Of a DNA stretch of 64,000 nucleotides, positions 1 to 9,885 are shown piece by piece. Below the pieces are notes generated by a model that saw nothing but the letters and a program-made list of their open reading frames with translations, did not search any database and was not told where the DNA came from. The stretch is from Pandoraea pulmonicola. GTDB taxonomy: Bacteria; Pseudomonadota; Gammaproteobacteria; Burkholderiales; Burkholderiaceae. The position numbers and the translations under genes were made by a program. The DNA lies in contig NZ_CP010310.2 in NCBI RefSeq assembly GCF_000815105.2, forward strand, positions 4,340,001-4,404,000, written 5' to 3'. How positions within the stretch are numbered: the stretch's first letter is position 1; each line of letters begins with the position of its first letter.

Positions 1-206
1 GCGCGGCGCTGTTGGTGTCGTCGATCCTGTTGCATGGTGCGATCCCTCGTCTCGTTGATGACGAGTCCATCGTCGCTTGCCGCCCCCTCTCGCGCCAATC
101 GGACGGCACCGCGAAACCTACCCCTCCATGCGCCACCACACTTCTCACACGCAACATCGCGAGTAACGCGCCGATCCAACAGCGCCGCCGCAAATCTCGC
201 GTCCAT

Positions 207-231
207 AAAAAACGGCGACCGAAGTCGCCGT
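207..231 (-). terminator. Rho-independent terminator after the acyl-CoA-binding protein gene
   Basis: On the minus strand an 8-bp perfect stem (ACGGCGAC / GTCGCCGT, 4-base loop) is followed directly by six T. It lies about 65 bases downstream of the stop codon of the acyl-CoA-binding protein gene. Nothing else was recognised in bases 1-206. Confidence 0.85.
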
Positions 232-293
232 CTCCTGGCTCGCCGTATGGCACTGTCACTGCATTACGCTGCCGGTAGCGTCCATCCTTCCTC

Positions 294-551
294 TCAACCC
301 TTGAGCGAATCGATGAGCTCGATGTAGCGCTGTTGCACTTCCTCTTTCGGCTGACCCTTGAGCATTTCCCAGGCGTCGTACTTGGCGCGGCCGACGAAGT
401 CGGTCATGCCGGGACGTGCGCCGCTCACATCGCCCTCGGTGCCTTGCTTGTAGAGCGCATAAATGCGCAGCAGCGTGAAATTGTCGGGGCGCTCGGGCAG
501 CGTCTTCGACTGGGCTACCGCCTCGTCGAATCGGGCTTGCAGATCGCTCAT
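294..551 (-). CDS. Acyl-CoA-binding protein (ACBP family)
   Basis: An 85-residue cytosolic protein of the acyl-CoA-binding family, which binds medium- and long-chain acyl-CoA esters as a four-helix bundle. The family signature is visible: an FDEAVA helix near the start, a central YALYKQGTEGD segment, and the KYDAWEMLKG helix near residue 55. The length is the usual 85-90 residues. I chose the ATG at 551 because GGGAGAG precedes it at good spacing; a longer open frame upstream is low-complexity shadow. The gene is monocistronic, with a strong terminator downstream. In bacteria the role is usually inferred as acyl-CoA buffering. Confidence 0.93.
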   Translation of the reverse strand: MSDLQARFDEAVAQSKTLPERPDNFTLLRIYALYKQGTEGDVSGARPGMTDFVGRAKYDAWEMLKGQPKEEVQQRYIELIDSLKG

Positions 552-784
552 GATGTCTCTCCCTGGAAAAACCGTCAGCTTGTCAGTGCCCCTCGCGACG
601 CCTTGCCGACGCATGAAAAAAGGCATGCGCGAGAGCACTCGCGTCGACGCTCGGGGTGTTGCGAATACAACGCGATCAGGATAGCGACGAAGCCCCGCAC
701 GAGGTAGAGGTGAGCGTAGAAGCGTGCGTCTAAACCTCTCGGGAACCAAGAGGATCGAGCGCATAGGATGCGCGCCGGAATGCA
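552..784. other. Intergenic region, nothing recognised
   Basis: Between the acyl-CoA-binding protein gene and the terminator of the efflux operon. It should hold the promoter of the acyl-CoA-binding protein gene, but no convincing -35/-10 pair was seen, and the open frames here show no family resemblance. Confidence 0.5.
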
Positions 785-811
785 AAACACCCGGCACGTG
801 GCCGGGTGTTT
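785..811 (-). terminator. Probable terminator of the efflux operon
   Basis: An 11-bp perfect inverted repeat (AAACACCCGGC / GCCGGGTGTTT) with a 5-base loop, about 70 bases past the stop codon of the outer-membrane channel gene. The T run on the minus strand is short (TTTT), so termination strength is uncertain. Confidence 0.65.
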
Positions 812-878
812 CGACGTTCAAGTTTTGCGTCGTGGCGAGGCGATCGCGCGATTCACACCGCGTCCCCGCCTCGAACGG

Positions 879-2369
879 TCACGACGCAGAGGCTGCCGGC
901 GCCGACGCCGCATCCGCATTCGCCGGCACCGTGCGCTCTTCCCAACCGCCGCCGAGCGCCTTGTACAGCGTGACGAGGTTGCTCCAGCGCGCCAGACGCG
1001 TGGCGATCAGCGTCTGTTGCGCCGAGTACAGCGAACGCTGCGAGACCAGCGCGTTGAGATAGCTGTCCACGCCGTTGCGATAGCGCAGGTCCGAGAGCTT
1101 GTAGCTCTCCTCGCTCGCCTTGACGAGCGATTCCTGCGCCGCGATCTGGTCGTCGAGCGTGCCGCGCGCGGCCAGCCCATCGGACACTTCGCGGAACGCC
1201 GTCTGAATCGCCTTCTCGTAGTTGGCGATCTCGATGCGCTTTTGCACCTTGGCCAGATCGAGGTTGGCAACGTTCTGCCCACCCGCGAAGATCGGCAGCG
1301 TGATGGTCGGTGCGAATGACCATGCCCCCTGCCCGCCCTTGAACAGATTGCTCAACGACGCACTGGCCGTGCCGGCGTTCGCCGTGAGCGAGATCGACGG
1401 GAAGAACGCCGCGCGTGCTGCACCGATATTGGCGTTGGCGCCCTTGAGCGTATGCTCGGCGGCGGTCACGTCCGGGCGACGCAGCAGCAGATCGGACGGC
1501 AACCCGGCGGGCAGATCGGTCAGCAGCCCCTGTCCGTCGAGCGAGCGCCCCGGCGGCAGATCGGCAGGCAGCGGCTGGCCGATGAGCAACGCGAGCGCGT
1601 TCTCGTCCTGCGCGACCTGACGCGTGTACTGCGCGAAGTTGGCCCGCGCCGTATCGACCGGCGTCTGCGCCTGACGCAGATCCAGCCCGGAGGCCGTCCC
1701 CACGTTGAAGCTGCGCTTGGTCAGGTCATACGACGATTGTTGGCTCTTGAGCGTATCGGCAGTGAGTCGCAGCAGTTCCTGATCGGCAAGCCACGTCAGG
1801 TAAGCCGTGGCCACTTCCGAGACGAGCGTGATGTGCGCCGCCTTGGCCGTGTCCTCGGTCGCCAGGTACGTCTCCAACGCCTGGTCCTTCAGGCTCTGGA
1901 TACGACCGAACAGATCGAGTTCGTACGACGTGAAGCCCACGCCGACCTGATAGCTGCGGCTGATGCCCGCCCGCCCCGACGCCGTCATGTCCGCCGGCGT
2001 GCGCTGCACCGACGCCTGCCCCGCCGCCCCGATCGAGGGCAGCAGCGCCGAGCGCTGGATCTGGTACTGCGCACGCGCGGCTTCGATGTTGAGCATCGAC
2101 ACGCGCAGATCGCGGTTGTTCTGCAACGCGATCTCGATCAGCTTCTGCAGACGAGGGTCCGTGAAGAAGTCACGCCAGCCCAGATCGGCGGCCGCCACCG
2201 CATTCGCGTTGGTGGCGCCGTTCTGGTTCGCCCCTGCAGGCGTCTTGTAGGCCGGACCGTTGGGGAACGTCGTGGCGATCGGCGCCTCGGGCCGCTCATA
2301 GTGCGGCGCGAGGGTACAACCTGCCAGTAACGCTGCCGCCAAGGCAATCGGCAATGCTTTGTGCTTCAT
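879..2369 (-). CDS. RND efflux outer-membrane lipoprotein channel (OprM/NodT type)
   Basis: A 496-residue outer-membrane factor of the TolC/OprM superfamily, which forms the trimeric exit duct of a tripartite multidrug pump. The N-terminus is a lipoprotein signal with lipobox LLAGC (Cys 18), followed by the usual TLAPHYERPEAP linker. Two repeated OEP domains follow, with the long helical stretches rich in Ala, Gln and Leu and the conserved LRRPDV motif in the second half. It is the last gene of the operon, starting three bases after the pump gene stops, so the two are almost certainly translationally coupled. Substrates cannot be read from the sequence. Confidence 0.95.
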   Translation of the reverse strand: MKHKALPIALAAALLAGCTLAPHYERPEAPIATTFPNGPAYKTPAGANQNGATNANAVAAADLGWRDFFTDPRLQKLIEIALQNNRDLRVSMLNIEAARAQYQIQRSALLPSIGAAGQASVQRTPADMTASGRAGISRSYQVGVGFTSYELDLFGRIQSLKDQALETYLATEDTAKAAHITLVSEVATAYLTWLADQELLRLTADTLKSQQSSYDLTKRSFNVGTASGLDLRQAQTPVDTARANFAQYTRQVAQDENALALLIGQPLPADLPPGRSLDGQGLLTDLPAGLPSDLLLRRPDVTAAEHTLKGANANIGAARAAFFPSISLTANAGTASASLSNLFKGGQGAWSFAPTITLPIFAGGQNVANLDLAKVQKRIEIANYEKAIQTAFREVSDGLAARGTLDDQIAAQESLVKASEESYKLSDLRYRNGVDSYLNALVSQRSLYSAQQTLIATRLARWSNLVTLYKALGGGWEERTVPANADAASAPAASAS

Positions 2370-2372
2370 AGG

Positions 2373-5300
2373 TCAGTTTCCTTCCTTGGCGGGGCCGTCG
2401 GTTGCGTCCGGGTCATGACGGGCTTCCGGATGCTCCACCGTGTCCAGATCCTCGTGCGCGAAGCGCTTGCGCACCATCACGAAGAAGAGCGGCACGTAGT
2501 AGATCGCGAGGAACGTTGCCGCCAGCATACCGCCGATCACGCCGGTACCGATCGCGTGCTGCGACGCCGAGCCTGCACCGTTCGAAATCGCGAGCGGCAG
2601 CACACCGAGAATGAACGCCATCGACGTCATCAGAATCGGACGCAAACGCAATCGCACCGCTTCCATCGTCGCTTCCATCAGGGTGCGGCCCTGCTCCTGC
2701 AGATCCTTGGCGAATTCCACGATCAGAATCGCGTTCTTCGCCGACAGCCCCACGGTGGTCAACAGACCCACCTGGAAGTACACGTCGTTCGACAATCCGC
2801 GCAGCGTGGCGGCCAGCAGTGCGCCCAACACGCCCAGCGGCACCACCAGAATCACCGAGAACGGAATCGACCAGCTTTCGTACAACGCGGCCAGACACAG
2901 GAACACGATCAGGATGGAGATCGCATACAGCGCCGGCGCCTGCGCACCCGAAATGCGTTCTTCGAACGACAGCCCCGTCCACTCCAGGCCGATCCCCGGC
3001 GGCAGTTGCTTCGCGATCTCCTCGACCGCCCGCATGGCATCGCCCGAAGACTTGCCCGGTGCCGGCACACCCTGGATTTCCACGGCAGGCACACCGTTGT
3101 AACGCTCCAGACGCGGCGAGCCGTAAATCCACTTGCCGGTCGCGAACGCCGAGAACGGCACCATCTTTCCGCTGGAGTTGCGCACGTACAGCTTGTTGAT
3201 GTCCTGCGGCAGCATGCGGTCCTTCGGTTCGGCCATCACGTAGACCTTCTTCACGCGACCATGGTCGATGAAGTCGTTCACGTACGACGAACCCCACGAT
3301 GCCGAGAGCGTGCCGTACACGTCGGCAATCGACAGACCCAGCGCGGAGGCCTTCTCCTCGTCGACGTCCACCTTGTACTGCGGCGTGTCTTCGAGGCCGT
3401 TCGGACGCATGTTCGCGAGATTCGGGTTCTTCGCGGCCATTCCGAGGAACTGATTACGGGCCGCAATGAGCGCGTCGTGGCCAAGGCCCGCGCGATCCTG
3501 CAACTCGAAGTCGATACCGCCCGCGTTGCCGAGTTCAGGCACCGACGGTGGGTTGACCGCGAAGATCATCGCGTCCTTCACGCTCGCGAAAGCCTGATAG
3601 GAGCGTGCGATCACCGACTGCACCTTGAGATCGGACGACTGGCGCTGATCCCACGGCTTCATCATCGTGAATGCGATACCCACGTTCTGACCACGGCCGT
3701 TGAAGCCGAAGCCGGTCACCGTGAAGATCGAACGCACGGCATCCTTTTCCTTCTCGAGGTAGTGCTTCTCGACCTGCTTCATCACGCCGAGCGTGCGCTC
3801 CTGCGTGGCGCCCGGCGGCAATTGCACGATGTTGAAGAAGTAGCCCTGGTCCTCGTCCGGCAGGAACGCGGTCGGCATGCGCACGAACAGGAAGCCCACC
3901 GCTGCCACGATGACCACATAGACGATCACGAGCGGCGTGCCCCGCTTGAGAATGCGCTCGACCTGGCTCTGATACTTCTTCGAACCGTTGTCGAACGTGC
4001 GGTTGAACCAGCCGAAGAAACCGCGCTTCTCGTGCACCTCGCCCTTCTTGATCGGCTTGAGGATCGTCGCGCACATGGCCGGCGTGAGCACGATAGCCAC
4101 GAGCACCGACAGCGCCATGGCCGCCACGATGGTCAGCGAGAACTGACGGTAGATGGCGCCGGTCGAGCCGCCGAAGAATGCCATCGGCACGAACACCGCC
4201 GAGAGCACGAGCGCCACACCCACCAGCGCGCCGACGATCTGGCCCATGGCCTTCTTCGTCGCTTCCTTCGGACTGAGCCCCTCTTCGGCCATCACCCGTT
4301 CGACGTTTTCCACCACCACGATGGCATCGTCCACGAGCAGACCGATGGCCAGCACCAGACCGAACATCGACAGCGTGTTGATCGAGAAGCCCGCGGCACC
4401 CATGATGCCGAACGTACCGAGCAGCACCACCGGCACGGCAATCGTCGGGATGATCGTGGCCCGCAGGTTCTGCAGGAACAGATACATCACGAGGAACACC
4501 AGCACGATACCTTCGATGAGGGTCTTGATCACTTCCTCGATCGAGATCTTCACGAACGGCGTGGTGTCGTACGGGTAATCGACCTTCATGCCGGCCGGGA
4601 AGTACGGTTCGAGCTCGGAGACCTGCTGCTTGACGGCCGTGGCCGTTTGCAGCGCGTTCGCACCGGTGGCCAGCGTAATGGCCAGACCCGCGGCGGGCTT
4701 GCCGTTATAACGCGCGACGATCTGGTACGACTCGCCGCCGAGTTCGACACGGGCGACGTCGCCCAGACGCACCTGCGAGCCGTCCTTGTTGACCTTGAGC
4801 AGAATCTTGCGGAACTGCTCCGGCGTCTGCAGACGGCTTTGCGCCATCACGGTCGCGTTGAGCTGCTGGCCCTTCACCGCCGGCGCACCGCCCAGCTCAC
4901 CGGCCGAGATCTGCACGTTCTGCGCCTGGATGGCGTTCGAGACGTCGATGACCGTGAGGTTATAGCTGTTGAGCTTCTGCGGATCGACCCAGATGCGCAT
5001 TGCATACTGCGAGCCGAACAGCTGCACCTGACCCACGCCGTTCACACGGCTGATCGGATCCTGCATGTTGGCCGCGATGTAGTTCGCAAGGTCGATGTCG
5101 GACATCGCACCGTCGTCCGAATACGCGCCGATCACCAGCAGGAAGTTCTTGGCCGCCTTGGCCACCTTGATCCCCTGCTGCTGCACCTGCTGCGGCAGCA
5201 GCGGCGTGGCGAGCTGCAGCTTGTTCTGCACCTGCACCTGCGCGATGTCCGGGTCGGTACCCTGAGCGAACGTCAGCGTGATCTGAGCGGTACCCGAGCC

Positions 5301-5549
5301 GTCGGACGTCGACGACATGTACTCGAGGTGATCGATACCGTTCATCTGCTGCTCGATCACCTGCGTGACCGTATCCTGCACGGTCTGCGCCGAAGCGCCC
5401 GGATAGACGGCGGTGATCTGCACGGACGGCGGTGCGATCGGCGGGTACTGCGAGACCGGCAGCTTCAGAATCGAAAGCGCACCGGCCAGCATGATGACAA
5501 TGGCGATCACCCAAGCAAAGATCGGGCGATCGATAAAAAACTTTGCCAT
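2373..5549 (-). CDS. RND multidrug efflux pump, inner-membrane subunit (HAE1/AcrB family)
   Basis: A 1058-residue proton-driven drug transporter of the hydrophobe/amphiphile efflux-1 family, full length compared with AcrB (1049). The first segment [17 protein letters not shown] is the classical start and TM1. The two proton-relay aspartates appear in [15 protein letters not shown] in TM4, and the duplicated layout (TM block, large periplasmic loop, TM block, loop) is complete, with the [20 protein letters not shown] segment before TM10. It lies between adaptor and channel genes with gaps of 15 and 3 bases. The divergent TetR repressor is its likely regulator. Closest functional comparators are AcrB, MexB and AmrB; the drug profile is not inferable. 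Confidence 0.97.
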   Translation of the reverse strand: MAKFFIDRPIFAWVIAIVIMLAGALSILKLPVSQYPPIAPPSVQITAVYPGASAQTVQDTVTQVIEQQMNGIDHLEYMSSTSDGSGTAQITLTFAQGTDPDIAQVQVQNKLQLATPLLPQQVQQQGIKVAKAAKNFLLVIGAYSDDGAMSDIDLANYIAANMQDPISRVNGVGQVQLFGSQYAMRIWVDPQKLNSYNLTVIDVSNAIQAQNVQISAGELGGAPAVKGQQLNATVMAQSRLQTPEQFRKILLKVNKDGSQVRLGDVARVELGGESYQIVARYNGKPAAGLAITLATGANALQTATAVKQQVSELEPYFPAGMKVDYPYDTTPFVKISIEEVIKTLIEGIVLVFLVMYLFLQNLRATIIPTIAVPVVLLGTFGIMGAAGFSINTLSMFGLVLAIGLLVDDAIVVVENVERVMAEEGLSPKEATKKAMGQIVGALVGVALVLSAVFVPMAFFGGSTGAIYRQFSLTIVAAMALSVLVAIVLTPAMCATILKPIKKGEVHEKRGFFGWFNRTFDNGSKKYQSQVERILKRGTPLVIVYVVIVAAVGFLFVRMPTAFLPDEDQGYFFNIVQLPPGATQERTLGVMKQVEKHYLEKEKDAVRSIFTVTGFGFNGRGQNVGIAFTMMKPWDQRQSSDLKVQSVIARSYQAFASVKDAMIFAVNPPSVPELGNAGGIDFELQDRAGLGHDALIAARNQFLGMAAKNPNLANMRPNGLEDTPQYKVDVDEEKASALGLSIADVYGTLSASWGSSYVNDFIDHGRVKKVYVMAEPKDRMLPQDINKLYVRNSSGKMVPFSAFATGKWIYGSPRLERYNGVPAVEIQGVPAPGKSSGDAMRAVEEIAKQLPPGIGLEWTGLSFEERISGAQAPALYAISILIVFLCLAALYESWSIPFSVILVVPLGVLGALLAATLRGLSNDVYFQVGLLTTVGLSAKNAILIVEFAKDLQEQGRTLMEATMEAVRLRLRPILMTSMAFILGVLPLAISNGAGSASQHAIGTGVIGGMLAATFLAIYYVPLFFVMVRKRFAHEDLDTVEHPEARHDPDATDGPAKEGN

Positions 5550-5564
5550 GAATGAGGCTCCGCG

Positions 5565-6800
5565 TTATTGGGCTTTGGCGCTAGAGGCGGCATTCGCCTG
5601 CGATGCGGGGGCGGCGGCGGCCGGTGCGCTCGCGCCTGTCGGCGATTGCGCCTCGCTACCCGGCAACTGCGCCGGAACCGCCTTCGCCGGCGAGCCCGGG
5701 CGCGCCCGCTGAAGTCCGGACACGATGACCTGATCGCCCGCGGCCAGACCCGAGCTCACCAGCCACTTGTCCCCGATCGCACGATCGGTAACCAGTTGAC
5801 GCAACTCGATCTTGCCTTCCTTGTTCACGATCAATGCCGTCGGCTGGCCCTTCTGGTCGCGCGTGACGCCTTGCTGCGGCACGAGCAGACCGCCTTCCTT
5901 CACGCCTTCGGCGAGCTTCGCGTGCACGAACATGCCGGGCAGCAACTCGCGATTCGGGTTCGGGAAGATGGCGCGAACCGTCACCGAGCCGGTCGCCTGA
6001 TCGACAGTGATGTCCGAGAACTGCAGCTTGCCTTCGAGCGGATACTTCGTGCCGTCTTCCAGCGTCAGTTCCACGCGCGCGGCATTCTTGCCCGCGCTCT
6101 GCAGCTTGCCGTCGGCCAGCGCGCGGCGCAGACGCAGACCGTCGGCGGCCGATTGCGTCACGTCCACGTACATCGGATCGATCTGCTGAACGGTCGTCAT
6201 GAGCGTGGCGGCGCCCGCCTGCACGTACGCGCCCTCGGTCACCTGCGACAGCCCCGTACGGCCCGAGATCGGGGCCGGCACGTCGGTGTAGCTCAGGTTG
6301 ATCTTGGCCGTTTCGACGGCCGCCTTGCCGGCCTGCACGTCGGCGTCGGCCTGCAGTGCGGCAGCCACGGCGTTGTCGTAGTCCTGCTTCGACACCGCTT
6401 CCACGGCCACGAGTTGCTTGTAACGATCGGCCAACAGCTTGGTCGACGCCTGGTTCGCGACCGCCTTGGCCAGCGTGGCCTTGGCGTTCTCGTAAGCGGC
6501 CTGATACGTTGCCGGATCGATCTTGTACAGACGCTGGCCTGCCTTGACGTCACCGCCCTCGGTGAAATCGCGCTTGAGCACGATGCCGTCGACGCGCGCG
6601 CGCACGTCGGCTACGCGGAAAGGCGCGGTACGTCCGGGCAGATCGGTCGTCAGTGTTACGTTCTGGGGTTGCAGCGTCACGACGCCGACTTCCGGCACCA
6701 TGCCCTGCTGCTGCGGCGGCTTCTTGCCGCACGCGGCCAGGGTCACGACCGCGAGTGCTACGGCAGTGACCATCCCCAGTGAACTTCTCTTGACGTGCAT
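5565..6800 (-). CDS. RND efflux periplasmic adaptor lipoprotein (MexA/AcrA family)
   Basis: A 411-residue membrane-fusion protein joining the pump to the outer-membrane channel. The start at 6800 gives a lipoprotein signal with lipobox LAAC; a longer frame runs upstream to 7064 through the promoter and operator, so I rejected that start. The body shows the paired lipoyl halves (VRARVDGIVLKRDFTEGGDVKAG and the later VPAPISGRTGLS), the coiled-coil hairpin between them, and the beta-barrel with LLPGMFVHAKL. The C-terminal 40 residues are Ala/Pro/Gln-rich and probably disordered. It is the first gene of the adaptor-pump-channel operon. Confidence 0.94.
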   Translation of the reverse strand: MHVKRSSLGMVTAVALAVVTLAACGKKPPQQQGMVPEVGVVTLQPQNVTLTTDLPGRTAPFRVADVRARVDGIVLKRDFTEGGDVKAGQRLYKIDPATYQAAYENAKATLAKAVANQASTKLLADRYKQLVAVEAVSKQDYDNAVAAALQADADVQAGKAAVETAKINLSYTDVPAPISGRTGLSQVTEGAYVQAGAATLMTTVQQIDPMYVDVTQSAADGLRLRRALADGKLQSAGKNAARVELTLEDGTKYPLEGKLQFSDITVDQATGSVTVRAIFPNPNRELLPGMFVHAKLAEGVKEGGLLVPQQGVTRDQKGQPTALIVNKEGKIELRQLVTDRAIGDKWLVSSGLAAGDQVIVSGLQRARPGSPAKAVPAQLPGSEAQSPTGASAPAAAAPASQANAASSAKAQ

Positions 6801-7163
6801 ATACGCCCCCGATAAATGGAATGCGGTCAAACAAAATGACAAGTACGCTGCGACGATTGCGACGGCGAAGGCCGGTCCACAATCCCGTCGCGCATAGGCG
6901 GGTCGGCGAGTGCCTGACGCCCGCATGAGCAGGCCACCGGTGAAAAACCGGAAAGCAGTCGCGAAGACGCCCCCCGGTGCGCGGCCTGCGCCGCGCGCTC
7001 TGGCACTCGTATGAGATCGTCGAACAGGCTCCGGGACACCAAGGCGAATGACCAAAAGCACCATGCGGCACTTCCCGGTCGATTCGCGCCCCAGGCCATC
7101 CGGGGTGTTTCCCTTAGACGGAGGAGCTTAAATGCACCCTGTGCAATAGAGCAAGCGGCTGCT
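6801..7163. other. Leader region of the efflux operon
   Basis: An untranslated leader of about 360 bases between the efflux promoter (7164-7193) and the adaptor start codon. No strong ribosome-binding site precedes the ATG at 6800, only a G-rich run. I see no riboswitch-like fold that I could defend. Confidence 0.5.
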
Positions 7164-7193
7164 ATTATAGATACATTCATGAATGTATGTAAA
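7164..7193 (-). promoter_or_regulatory. Efflux promoter with embedded TetR/AcrR-type operator
   Basis: On the minus strand TTTACA (7188-7193) and TATAAT (7164-7169) are separated by 18 bases. The perfect 18-bp palindrome ATACATTCATGAATGTAT (7171-7188) fills that spacer. It closely resembles the known E. coli AcrR operator and the TtgR/MexR-like boxes of this type. A repressor bound here would block RNA polymerase for the pump operon and, from its position about 80 bases before tetR, could also repress its own gene. Confidence 0.85.
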
Positions 7194-7267
7194 TCATATT
7201 GCGTCGCACTAAGCGCGCCGCGGTTTACATGGCATTTCGCAAATTTTCGCCGCCCCCGTGACACAAG

Positions 7268-7957
7268 ATGGCTCGCAGAACCAAAGAGGAAGCGATCGAG
7301 ACTCGCAATCTGTTGCTCGACACCGCCGAGACGGTGTTCGCACAGAAGGGCGTGTCGCGCACATCGCTTGCCGACATCGCCGAAGCCGCCGGCCTCACCC
7401 GCGGCGCCATATACTGGCACTTCAAGAACAAGATCGATCTGTTCAACGCGATGACCGATCGCATCCGTTTGCCGATGGAGCGCATGATCGACGAGGAGTG
7501 CACGGAGCCCGAAGACGGCGATCCGGTGCTTCGCATGCACGAGATCTGCAAGCTCGTGCTCAAGGAGACGGCGCGCAACGAGCGTCGTCGCCGCGTGCTC
7601 GACATTCTGTTCCACAAATGTGAATACACCGAGGAGATGCTCTCGGTGCTGGAGCGCCAGCGCGAAGCCTGTGCCGACGGCAAGGCCCGCATCATGAAGG
7701 ACATGAAGCGCGCCATCGAGCGAAAGCAGTTGCCTGAAAGACTCGACACCCGGCGCGCGGCGATCATGTTGCACGCGCTGGTGGTCGGCATGATGTCGGA
7801 CTGGCTGTTCCTGCCCGACTACGACCTGGGCCTGGAATGCGACGCCGTGGTCGACGGCTTCTTCGACATGCTGCGCACCAGCCCGGCCATGCTCAAGGCG
7901 GACGACTCGGTCGATCTGGTGCACCAGCCGGCCACGTCGACGCCCGCCTCGGCCTGA
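7268..7957 (+). CDS. TetR-family efflux repressor (AcrR/TtgR type)
   Basis: A 229-residue transcriptional repressor. The N-terminal TetR helix-turn-helix is clear (TAETVFAQKGVSRTSLADIAEAAGLTRGAIYWHFKNK, about residues 18-55), and the rest is the helical ligand-binding and dimerisation domain in the pattern of AcrR/TtgR regulators. The gene is divergent from the RND operon and an AcrR-like palindrome lies in the shared intergenic region, so the predicted role is drug-responsive repression of that operon and itself. The ligand is unknown. Confidence 0.93.
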   Translation: MARRTKEEAIETRNLLLDTAETVFAQKGVSRTSLADIAEAAGLTRGAIYWHFKNKIDLFNAMTDRIRLPMERMIDEECTEPEDGDPVLRMHEICKLVLKETARNERRRRVLDILFHKCEYTEEMLSVLERQREACADGKARIMKDMKRAIERKQLPERLDTRRAAIMLHALVVGMMSDWLFLPDYDLGLECDAVVDGFFDMLRTSPAMLKADDSVDLVHQPATSTPASA

Positions 7958-8011
7958 TCCTCGCCTCGGGGGAATCGGAAATCCCGGCGATTTGCTACGT
8001 ATGATTAATTA

Positions 8012-8036
8012 GCAGGCGCCGGCATCCGGCACCTGC
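8012..8036 (+). terminator. Probable terminator of tetR
   Basis: Inverted repeat GCAGGCGCCG / CGGCACCTGC with a single mismatch, followed by CTTTGTATT. It lies 55 bases after the tetR stop codon. Confidence 0.6.
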
Positions 8037-8189
8037 CTTTGTATTCCCCACCGCCCGTCCCCTCCGGACTCGCTCCATTCCGGCGTCACCGCCCAAAACG
8101 TCCCGATTTCTCTCATTGTCCGCGCGACCTCACCGCATCGAAGGGCATTCGTATGCCGTGATACCTCGTATATCTGTACAGTTCCGCGT

Positions 8190-8213
8190 CGTTATATATA
8201 ATCCTACACAACG
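8190..8213 (+). promoter_or_regulatory. Probable ModE operator upstream of modABC
   Basis: CGTTATATA, six bases, then TACACAACG. The known ModE consensus is an inverted repeat of CG(c/t)TATATA and TATATA(a)CG with a 6-base centre. Here the spacing is exact and the right arm differs at two positions. The site is about 150 bases before the modA start, and a modE gene lies in the same cluster at 13.1 kb. ModE normally represses the molybdate transporter when molybdate is ample. Confidence 0.7.
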
Positions 8214-8365
8214 CGCTGCGAGCCCCCTGTTATCGCTCCGTCCGCGCGGCCCTGCCGCACACGACAGACAGTCCGGCCTTGCCGCCGGGCTGCACCACAA
8301 TGCCGGCTCCCGAGGACGCATCGCCCCGAAGCCGACCTAGCCACCCCACGCTGGAGACCTCGTCT

Positions 8366-9175
8366 GTGAAAGCCGCCGTAACCGCTAGCCCCAAGTCCCG
8401 ATCCCGCAAGCCCTCCGCCCTGCTGCATCGCGCACTGGGCGTCGTCGCCGTCGGCGCGAGCCTGTTGTTTGCCAGCCATGCCGCCGCGCAGCAGGTATTC
8501 GCCGCCGCGAGCATGAAGGACGCGCTCGACGATCTGTCCGCGGCCTACACCAAGGAAACCGGCAAGAAGCCGGTGCTGGTGTACGGCGCGAGCTCGACGC
8601 TGGCGCGTCAGATCGAAAAGGGTGCGCCGGCCGACGTGTTCATCTCGGCCGACCAGGACTGGATGGACTACGCGCAGAAGCACGACCTGATCGACACGAC
8701 GACGCGTCGCAATCTGCTCGGCAACGAGCTCGTGCTGATCGCCCCAGCGACGACCTCGGGCGACGTTAACCTGAAGACGAGCACGGATCTCGACGCCAGG
8801 CTCGGCAACGGCAAGCTTGCCATGGGCGACCCGGCACACGTGCCGGCAGGTCTGTACGGCAAGGCAGCGCTGGAGAAGCTCGGCGTCTGGTCGAAGGTGC
8901 AGGGCAAGGTCGCCGCCGCCGACAACGTGCGCAATGCGCTGTTGCTGGTCGCACGCGGCGAGGCGCCATACGGCATCGTCTACAGGACCGACGCGAACGC
9001 CGAGAAGCGTGTGCGCATCGCGGGCACGTTCCCGGCCGACAGCCATGCACCGATCGTCTACCCGGTGGCAGTAACGAAGCAGGCCAATCGCGCCGACGCC
9101 GATCCGTTCTACAGATTCCTGCAGACGCCTGCCGCACAGGCCACGTTCCAACGCTACGGCTTCGGCCGCCCGTAA
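8366..9175 (+). CDS. modA: Molybdate ABC transporter, periplasmic binding protein
   Basis: A 269-residue substrate-binding protein for molybdate (and tungstate). I chose the GTG at 8366 because GGAGA precedes it and it leaves a standard cleavable signal peptide ending ASHAAA-QQ; an in-frame ATG at 8279 would add 29 Pro-rich residues with no family support. The mature protein begins VFAAASMKDALDDLSAAY, and the ligand-binding motifs YGASSTLARQIEKGAPADVF and ADNVRNALLLVARGEAPYGIVY are typical of ModA. It is first in modABC, 11 bases before modB. Confidence 0.94.
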   Translation: MKAAVTASPKSRSRKPSALLHRALGVVAVGASLLFASHAAAQQVFAAASMKDALDDLSAAYTKETGKKPVLVYGASSTLARQIEKGAPADVFISADQDWMDYAQKHDLIDTTTRRNLLGNELVLIAPATTSGDVNLKTSTDLDARLGNGKLAMGDPAHVPAGLYGKAALEKLGVWSKVQGKVAAADNVRNALLLVARGEAPYGIVYRTDANAEKRVRIAGTFPADSHAPIVYPVAVTKQANRADADPFYRFLQTPAAQATFQRYGFGRP

Positions 9176-9186
9176 CGGCATCGTCC

Positions 9187-9885
9187 ATGGGCCTCACCTC
9201 GGAAGAATGGGGCATCGTCGAACTCAGCCTGCGCGTCGGGTTGTGGGGCACGCTTTGCAGCCTGCCCTTCGCCTACGCCGCGGCCTGGGTACTCGCCCGC
9301 CGGCAGTTCCCCGGCAAGGCGCTGCTCGATGCCATCCTGCATTTGCCGCTCGTGCTGCCACCGGTCGTGGTCGGCTTCGCCCTGCTCGTGCTCTTTGGCG
9401 CGCAAGGCGCCATCGGCAAACTGCTTCGCGAGTGGTTCCACTTCACCTTCGCGTTTCGCTGGACGGGCGCCGCGCTGGCCGCCGGGGTGATGGGCTTCCC
9501 GCTGCTCGTGCGCGCGATCCGTCAGGCACTCGAAGCCTGCGACACCAAGCTGGAACAGGCCGCGCAGACGCTCGGCGCGGGTCCATGGCTCACGTTCCTC
9601 ACGGTCACCCTGCCGCTCACGTCCACCGGCGTGCTGCATGGCTTCGTGCTCGCGTTCGCGCGCGCGCTCGGCGAGTTCGGCGCCACGATCACGTTCGTCT
9701 CCAACATTCCTGGTCAGACACAGACGCTGCCGCTGGCGATCTATACCGCGACACAGATCCCCGACGGCGATGCGATGGTCTGGCGCCTGTGCGCGATCTC
9801 GGTGGTGCTCGCGGTGGCCACGCTCATCTTCTCCGAAGCGATGATCCGCTTCGGCAATCGCAAGGCGCTCGGTCATGACGGTTGA
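9187..9885 (+). CDS. modB: Molybdate ABC transporter permease
   Basis: A 232-residue inner-membrane permease with five or six hydrophobic segments. The EAA loop that docks on the ATPase is visible (LEQAAQTLGAGPWLTFLTVTLP, residues about 120-141), followed by ARALGEFGATITF, a ModB hallmark. It lies between modA and modC and overlaps modC by 11 bases, so the two should be translationally coupled. Confidence 0.96.
   Translation: MGLTSEEWGIVELSLRVGLWGTLCSLPFAYAAAWVLARRQFPGKALLDAILHLPLVLPPVVVGFALLVLFGAQGAIGKLLREWFHFTFAFRWTGAALAAGVMGFPLLVRAIRQALEACDTKLEQAAQTLGAGPWLTFLTVTLPLTSTGVLHGFVLAFARALGEFGATITFVSNIPGQTQTLPLAIYTATQIPDGDAMVWRLCAISVVLAVATLIFSEAMIRFGNRKALGHDG

Larger units (their letters stand above)
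7958..8365. other. Intergenic region between tetR and modA
   Basis: Contains the probable tetR terminator (8012-8036) and the ModE-like site (8190-8213). The modA reading frame stays open to 8279, but the segment before 8366 is poor coding sequence. Confidence 0.6.

Noticed and set aside
2361..5555. A 1064-codon open frame on the plus strand
   Set aside because: Exact antisense of the RND pump gene; His/Arg-rich composition without family motifs, a GC-rich shadow.
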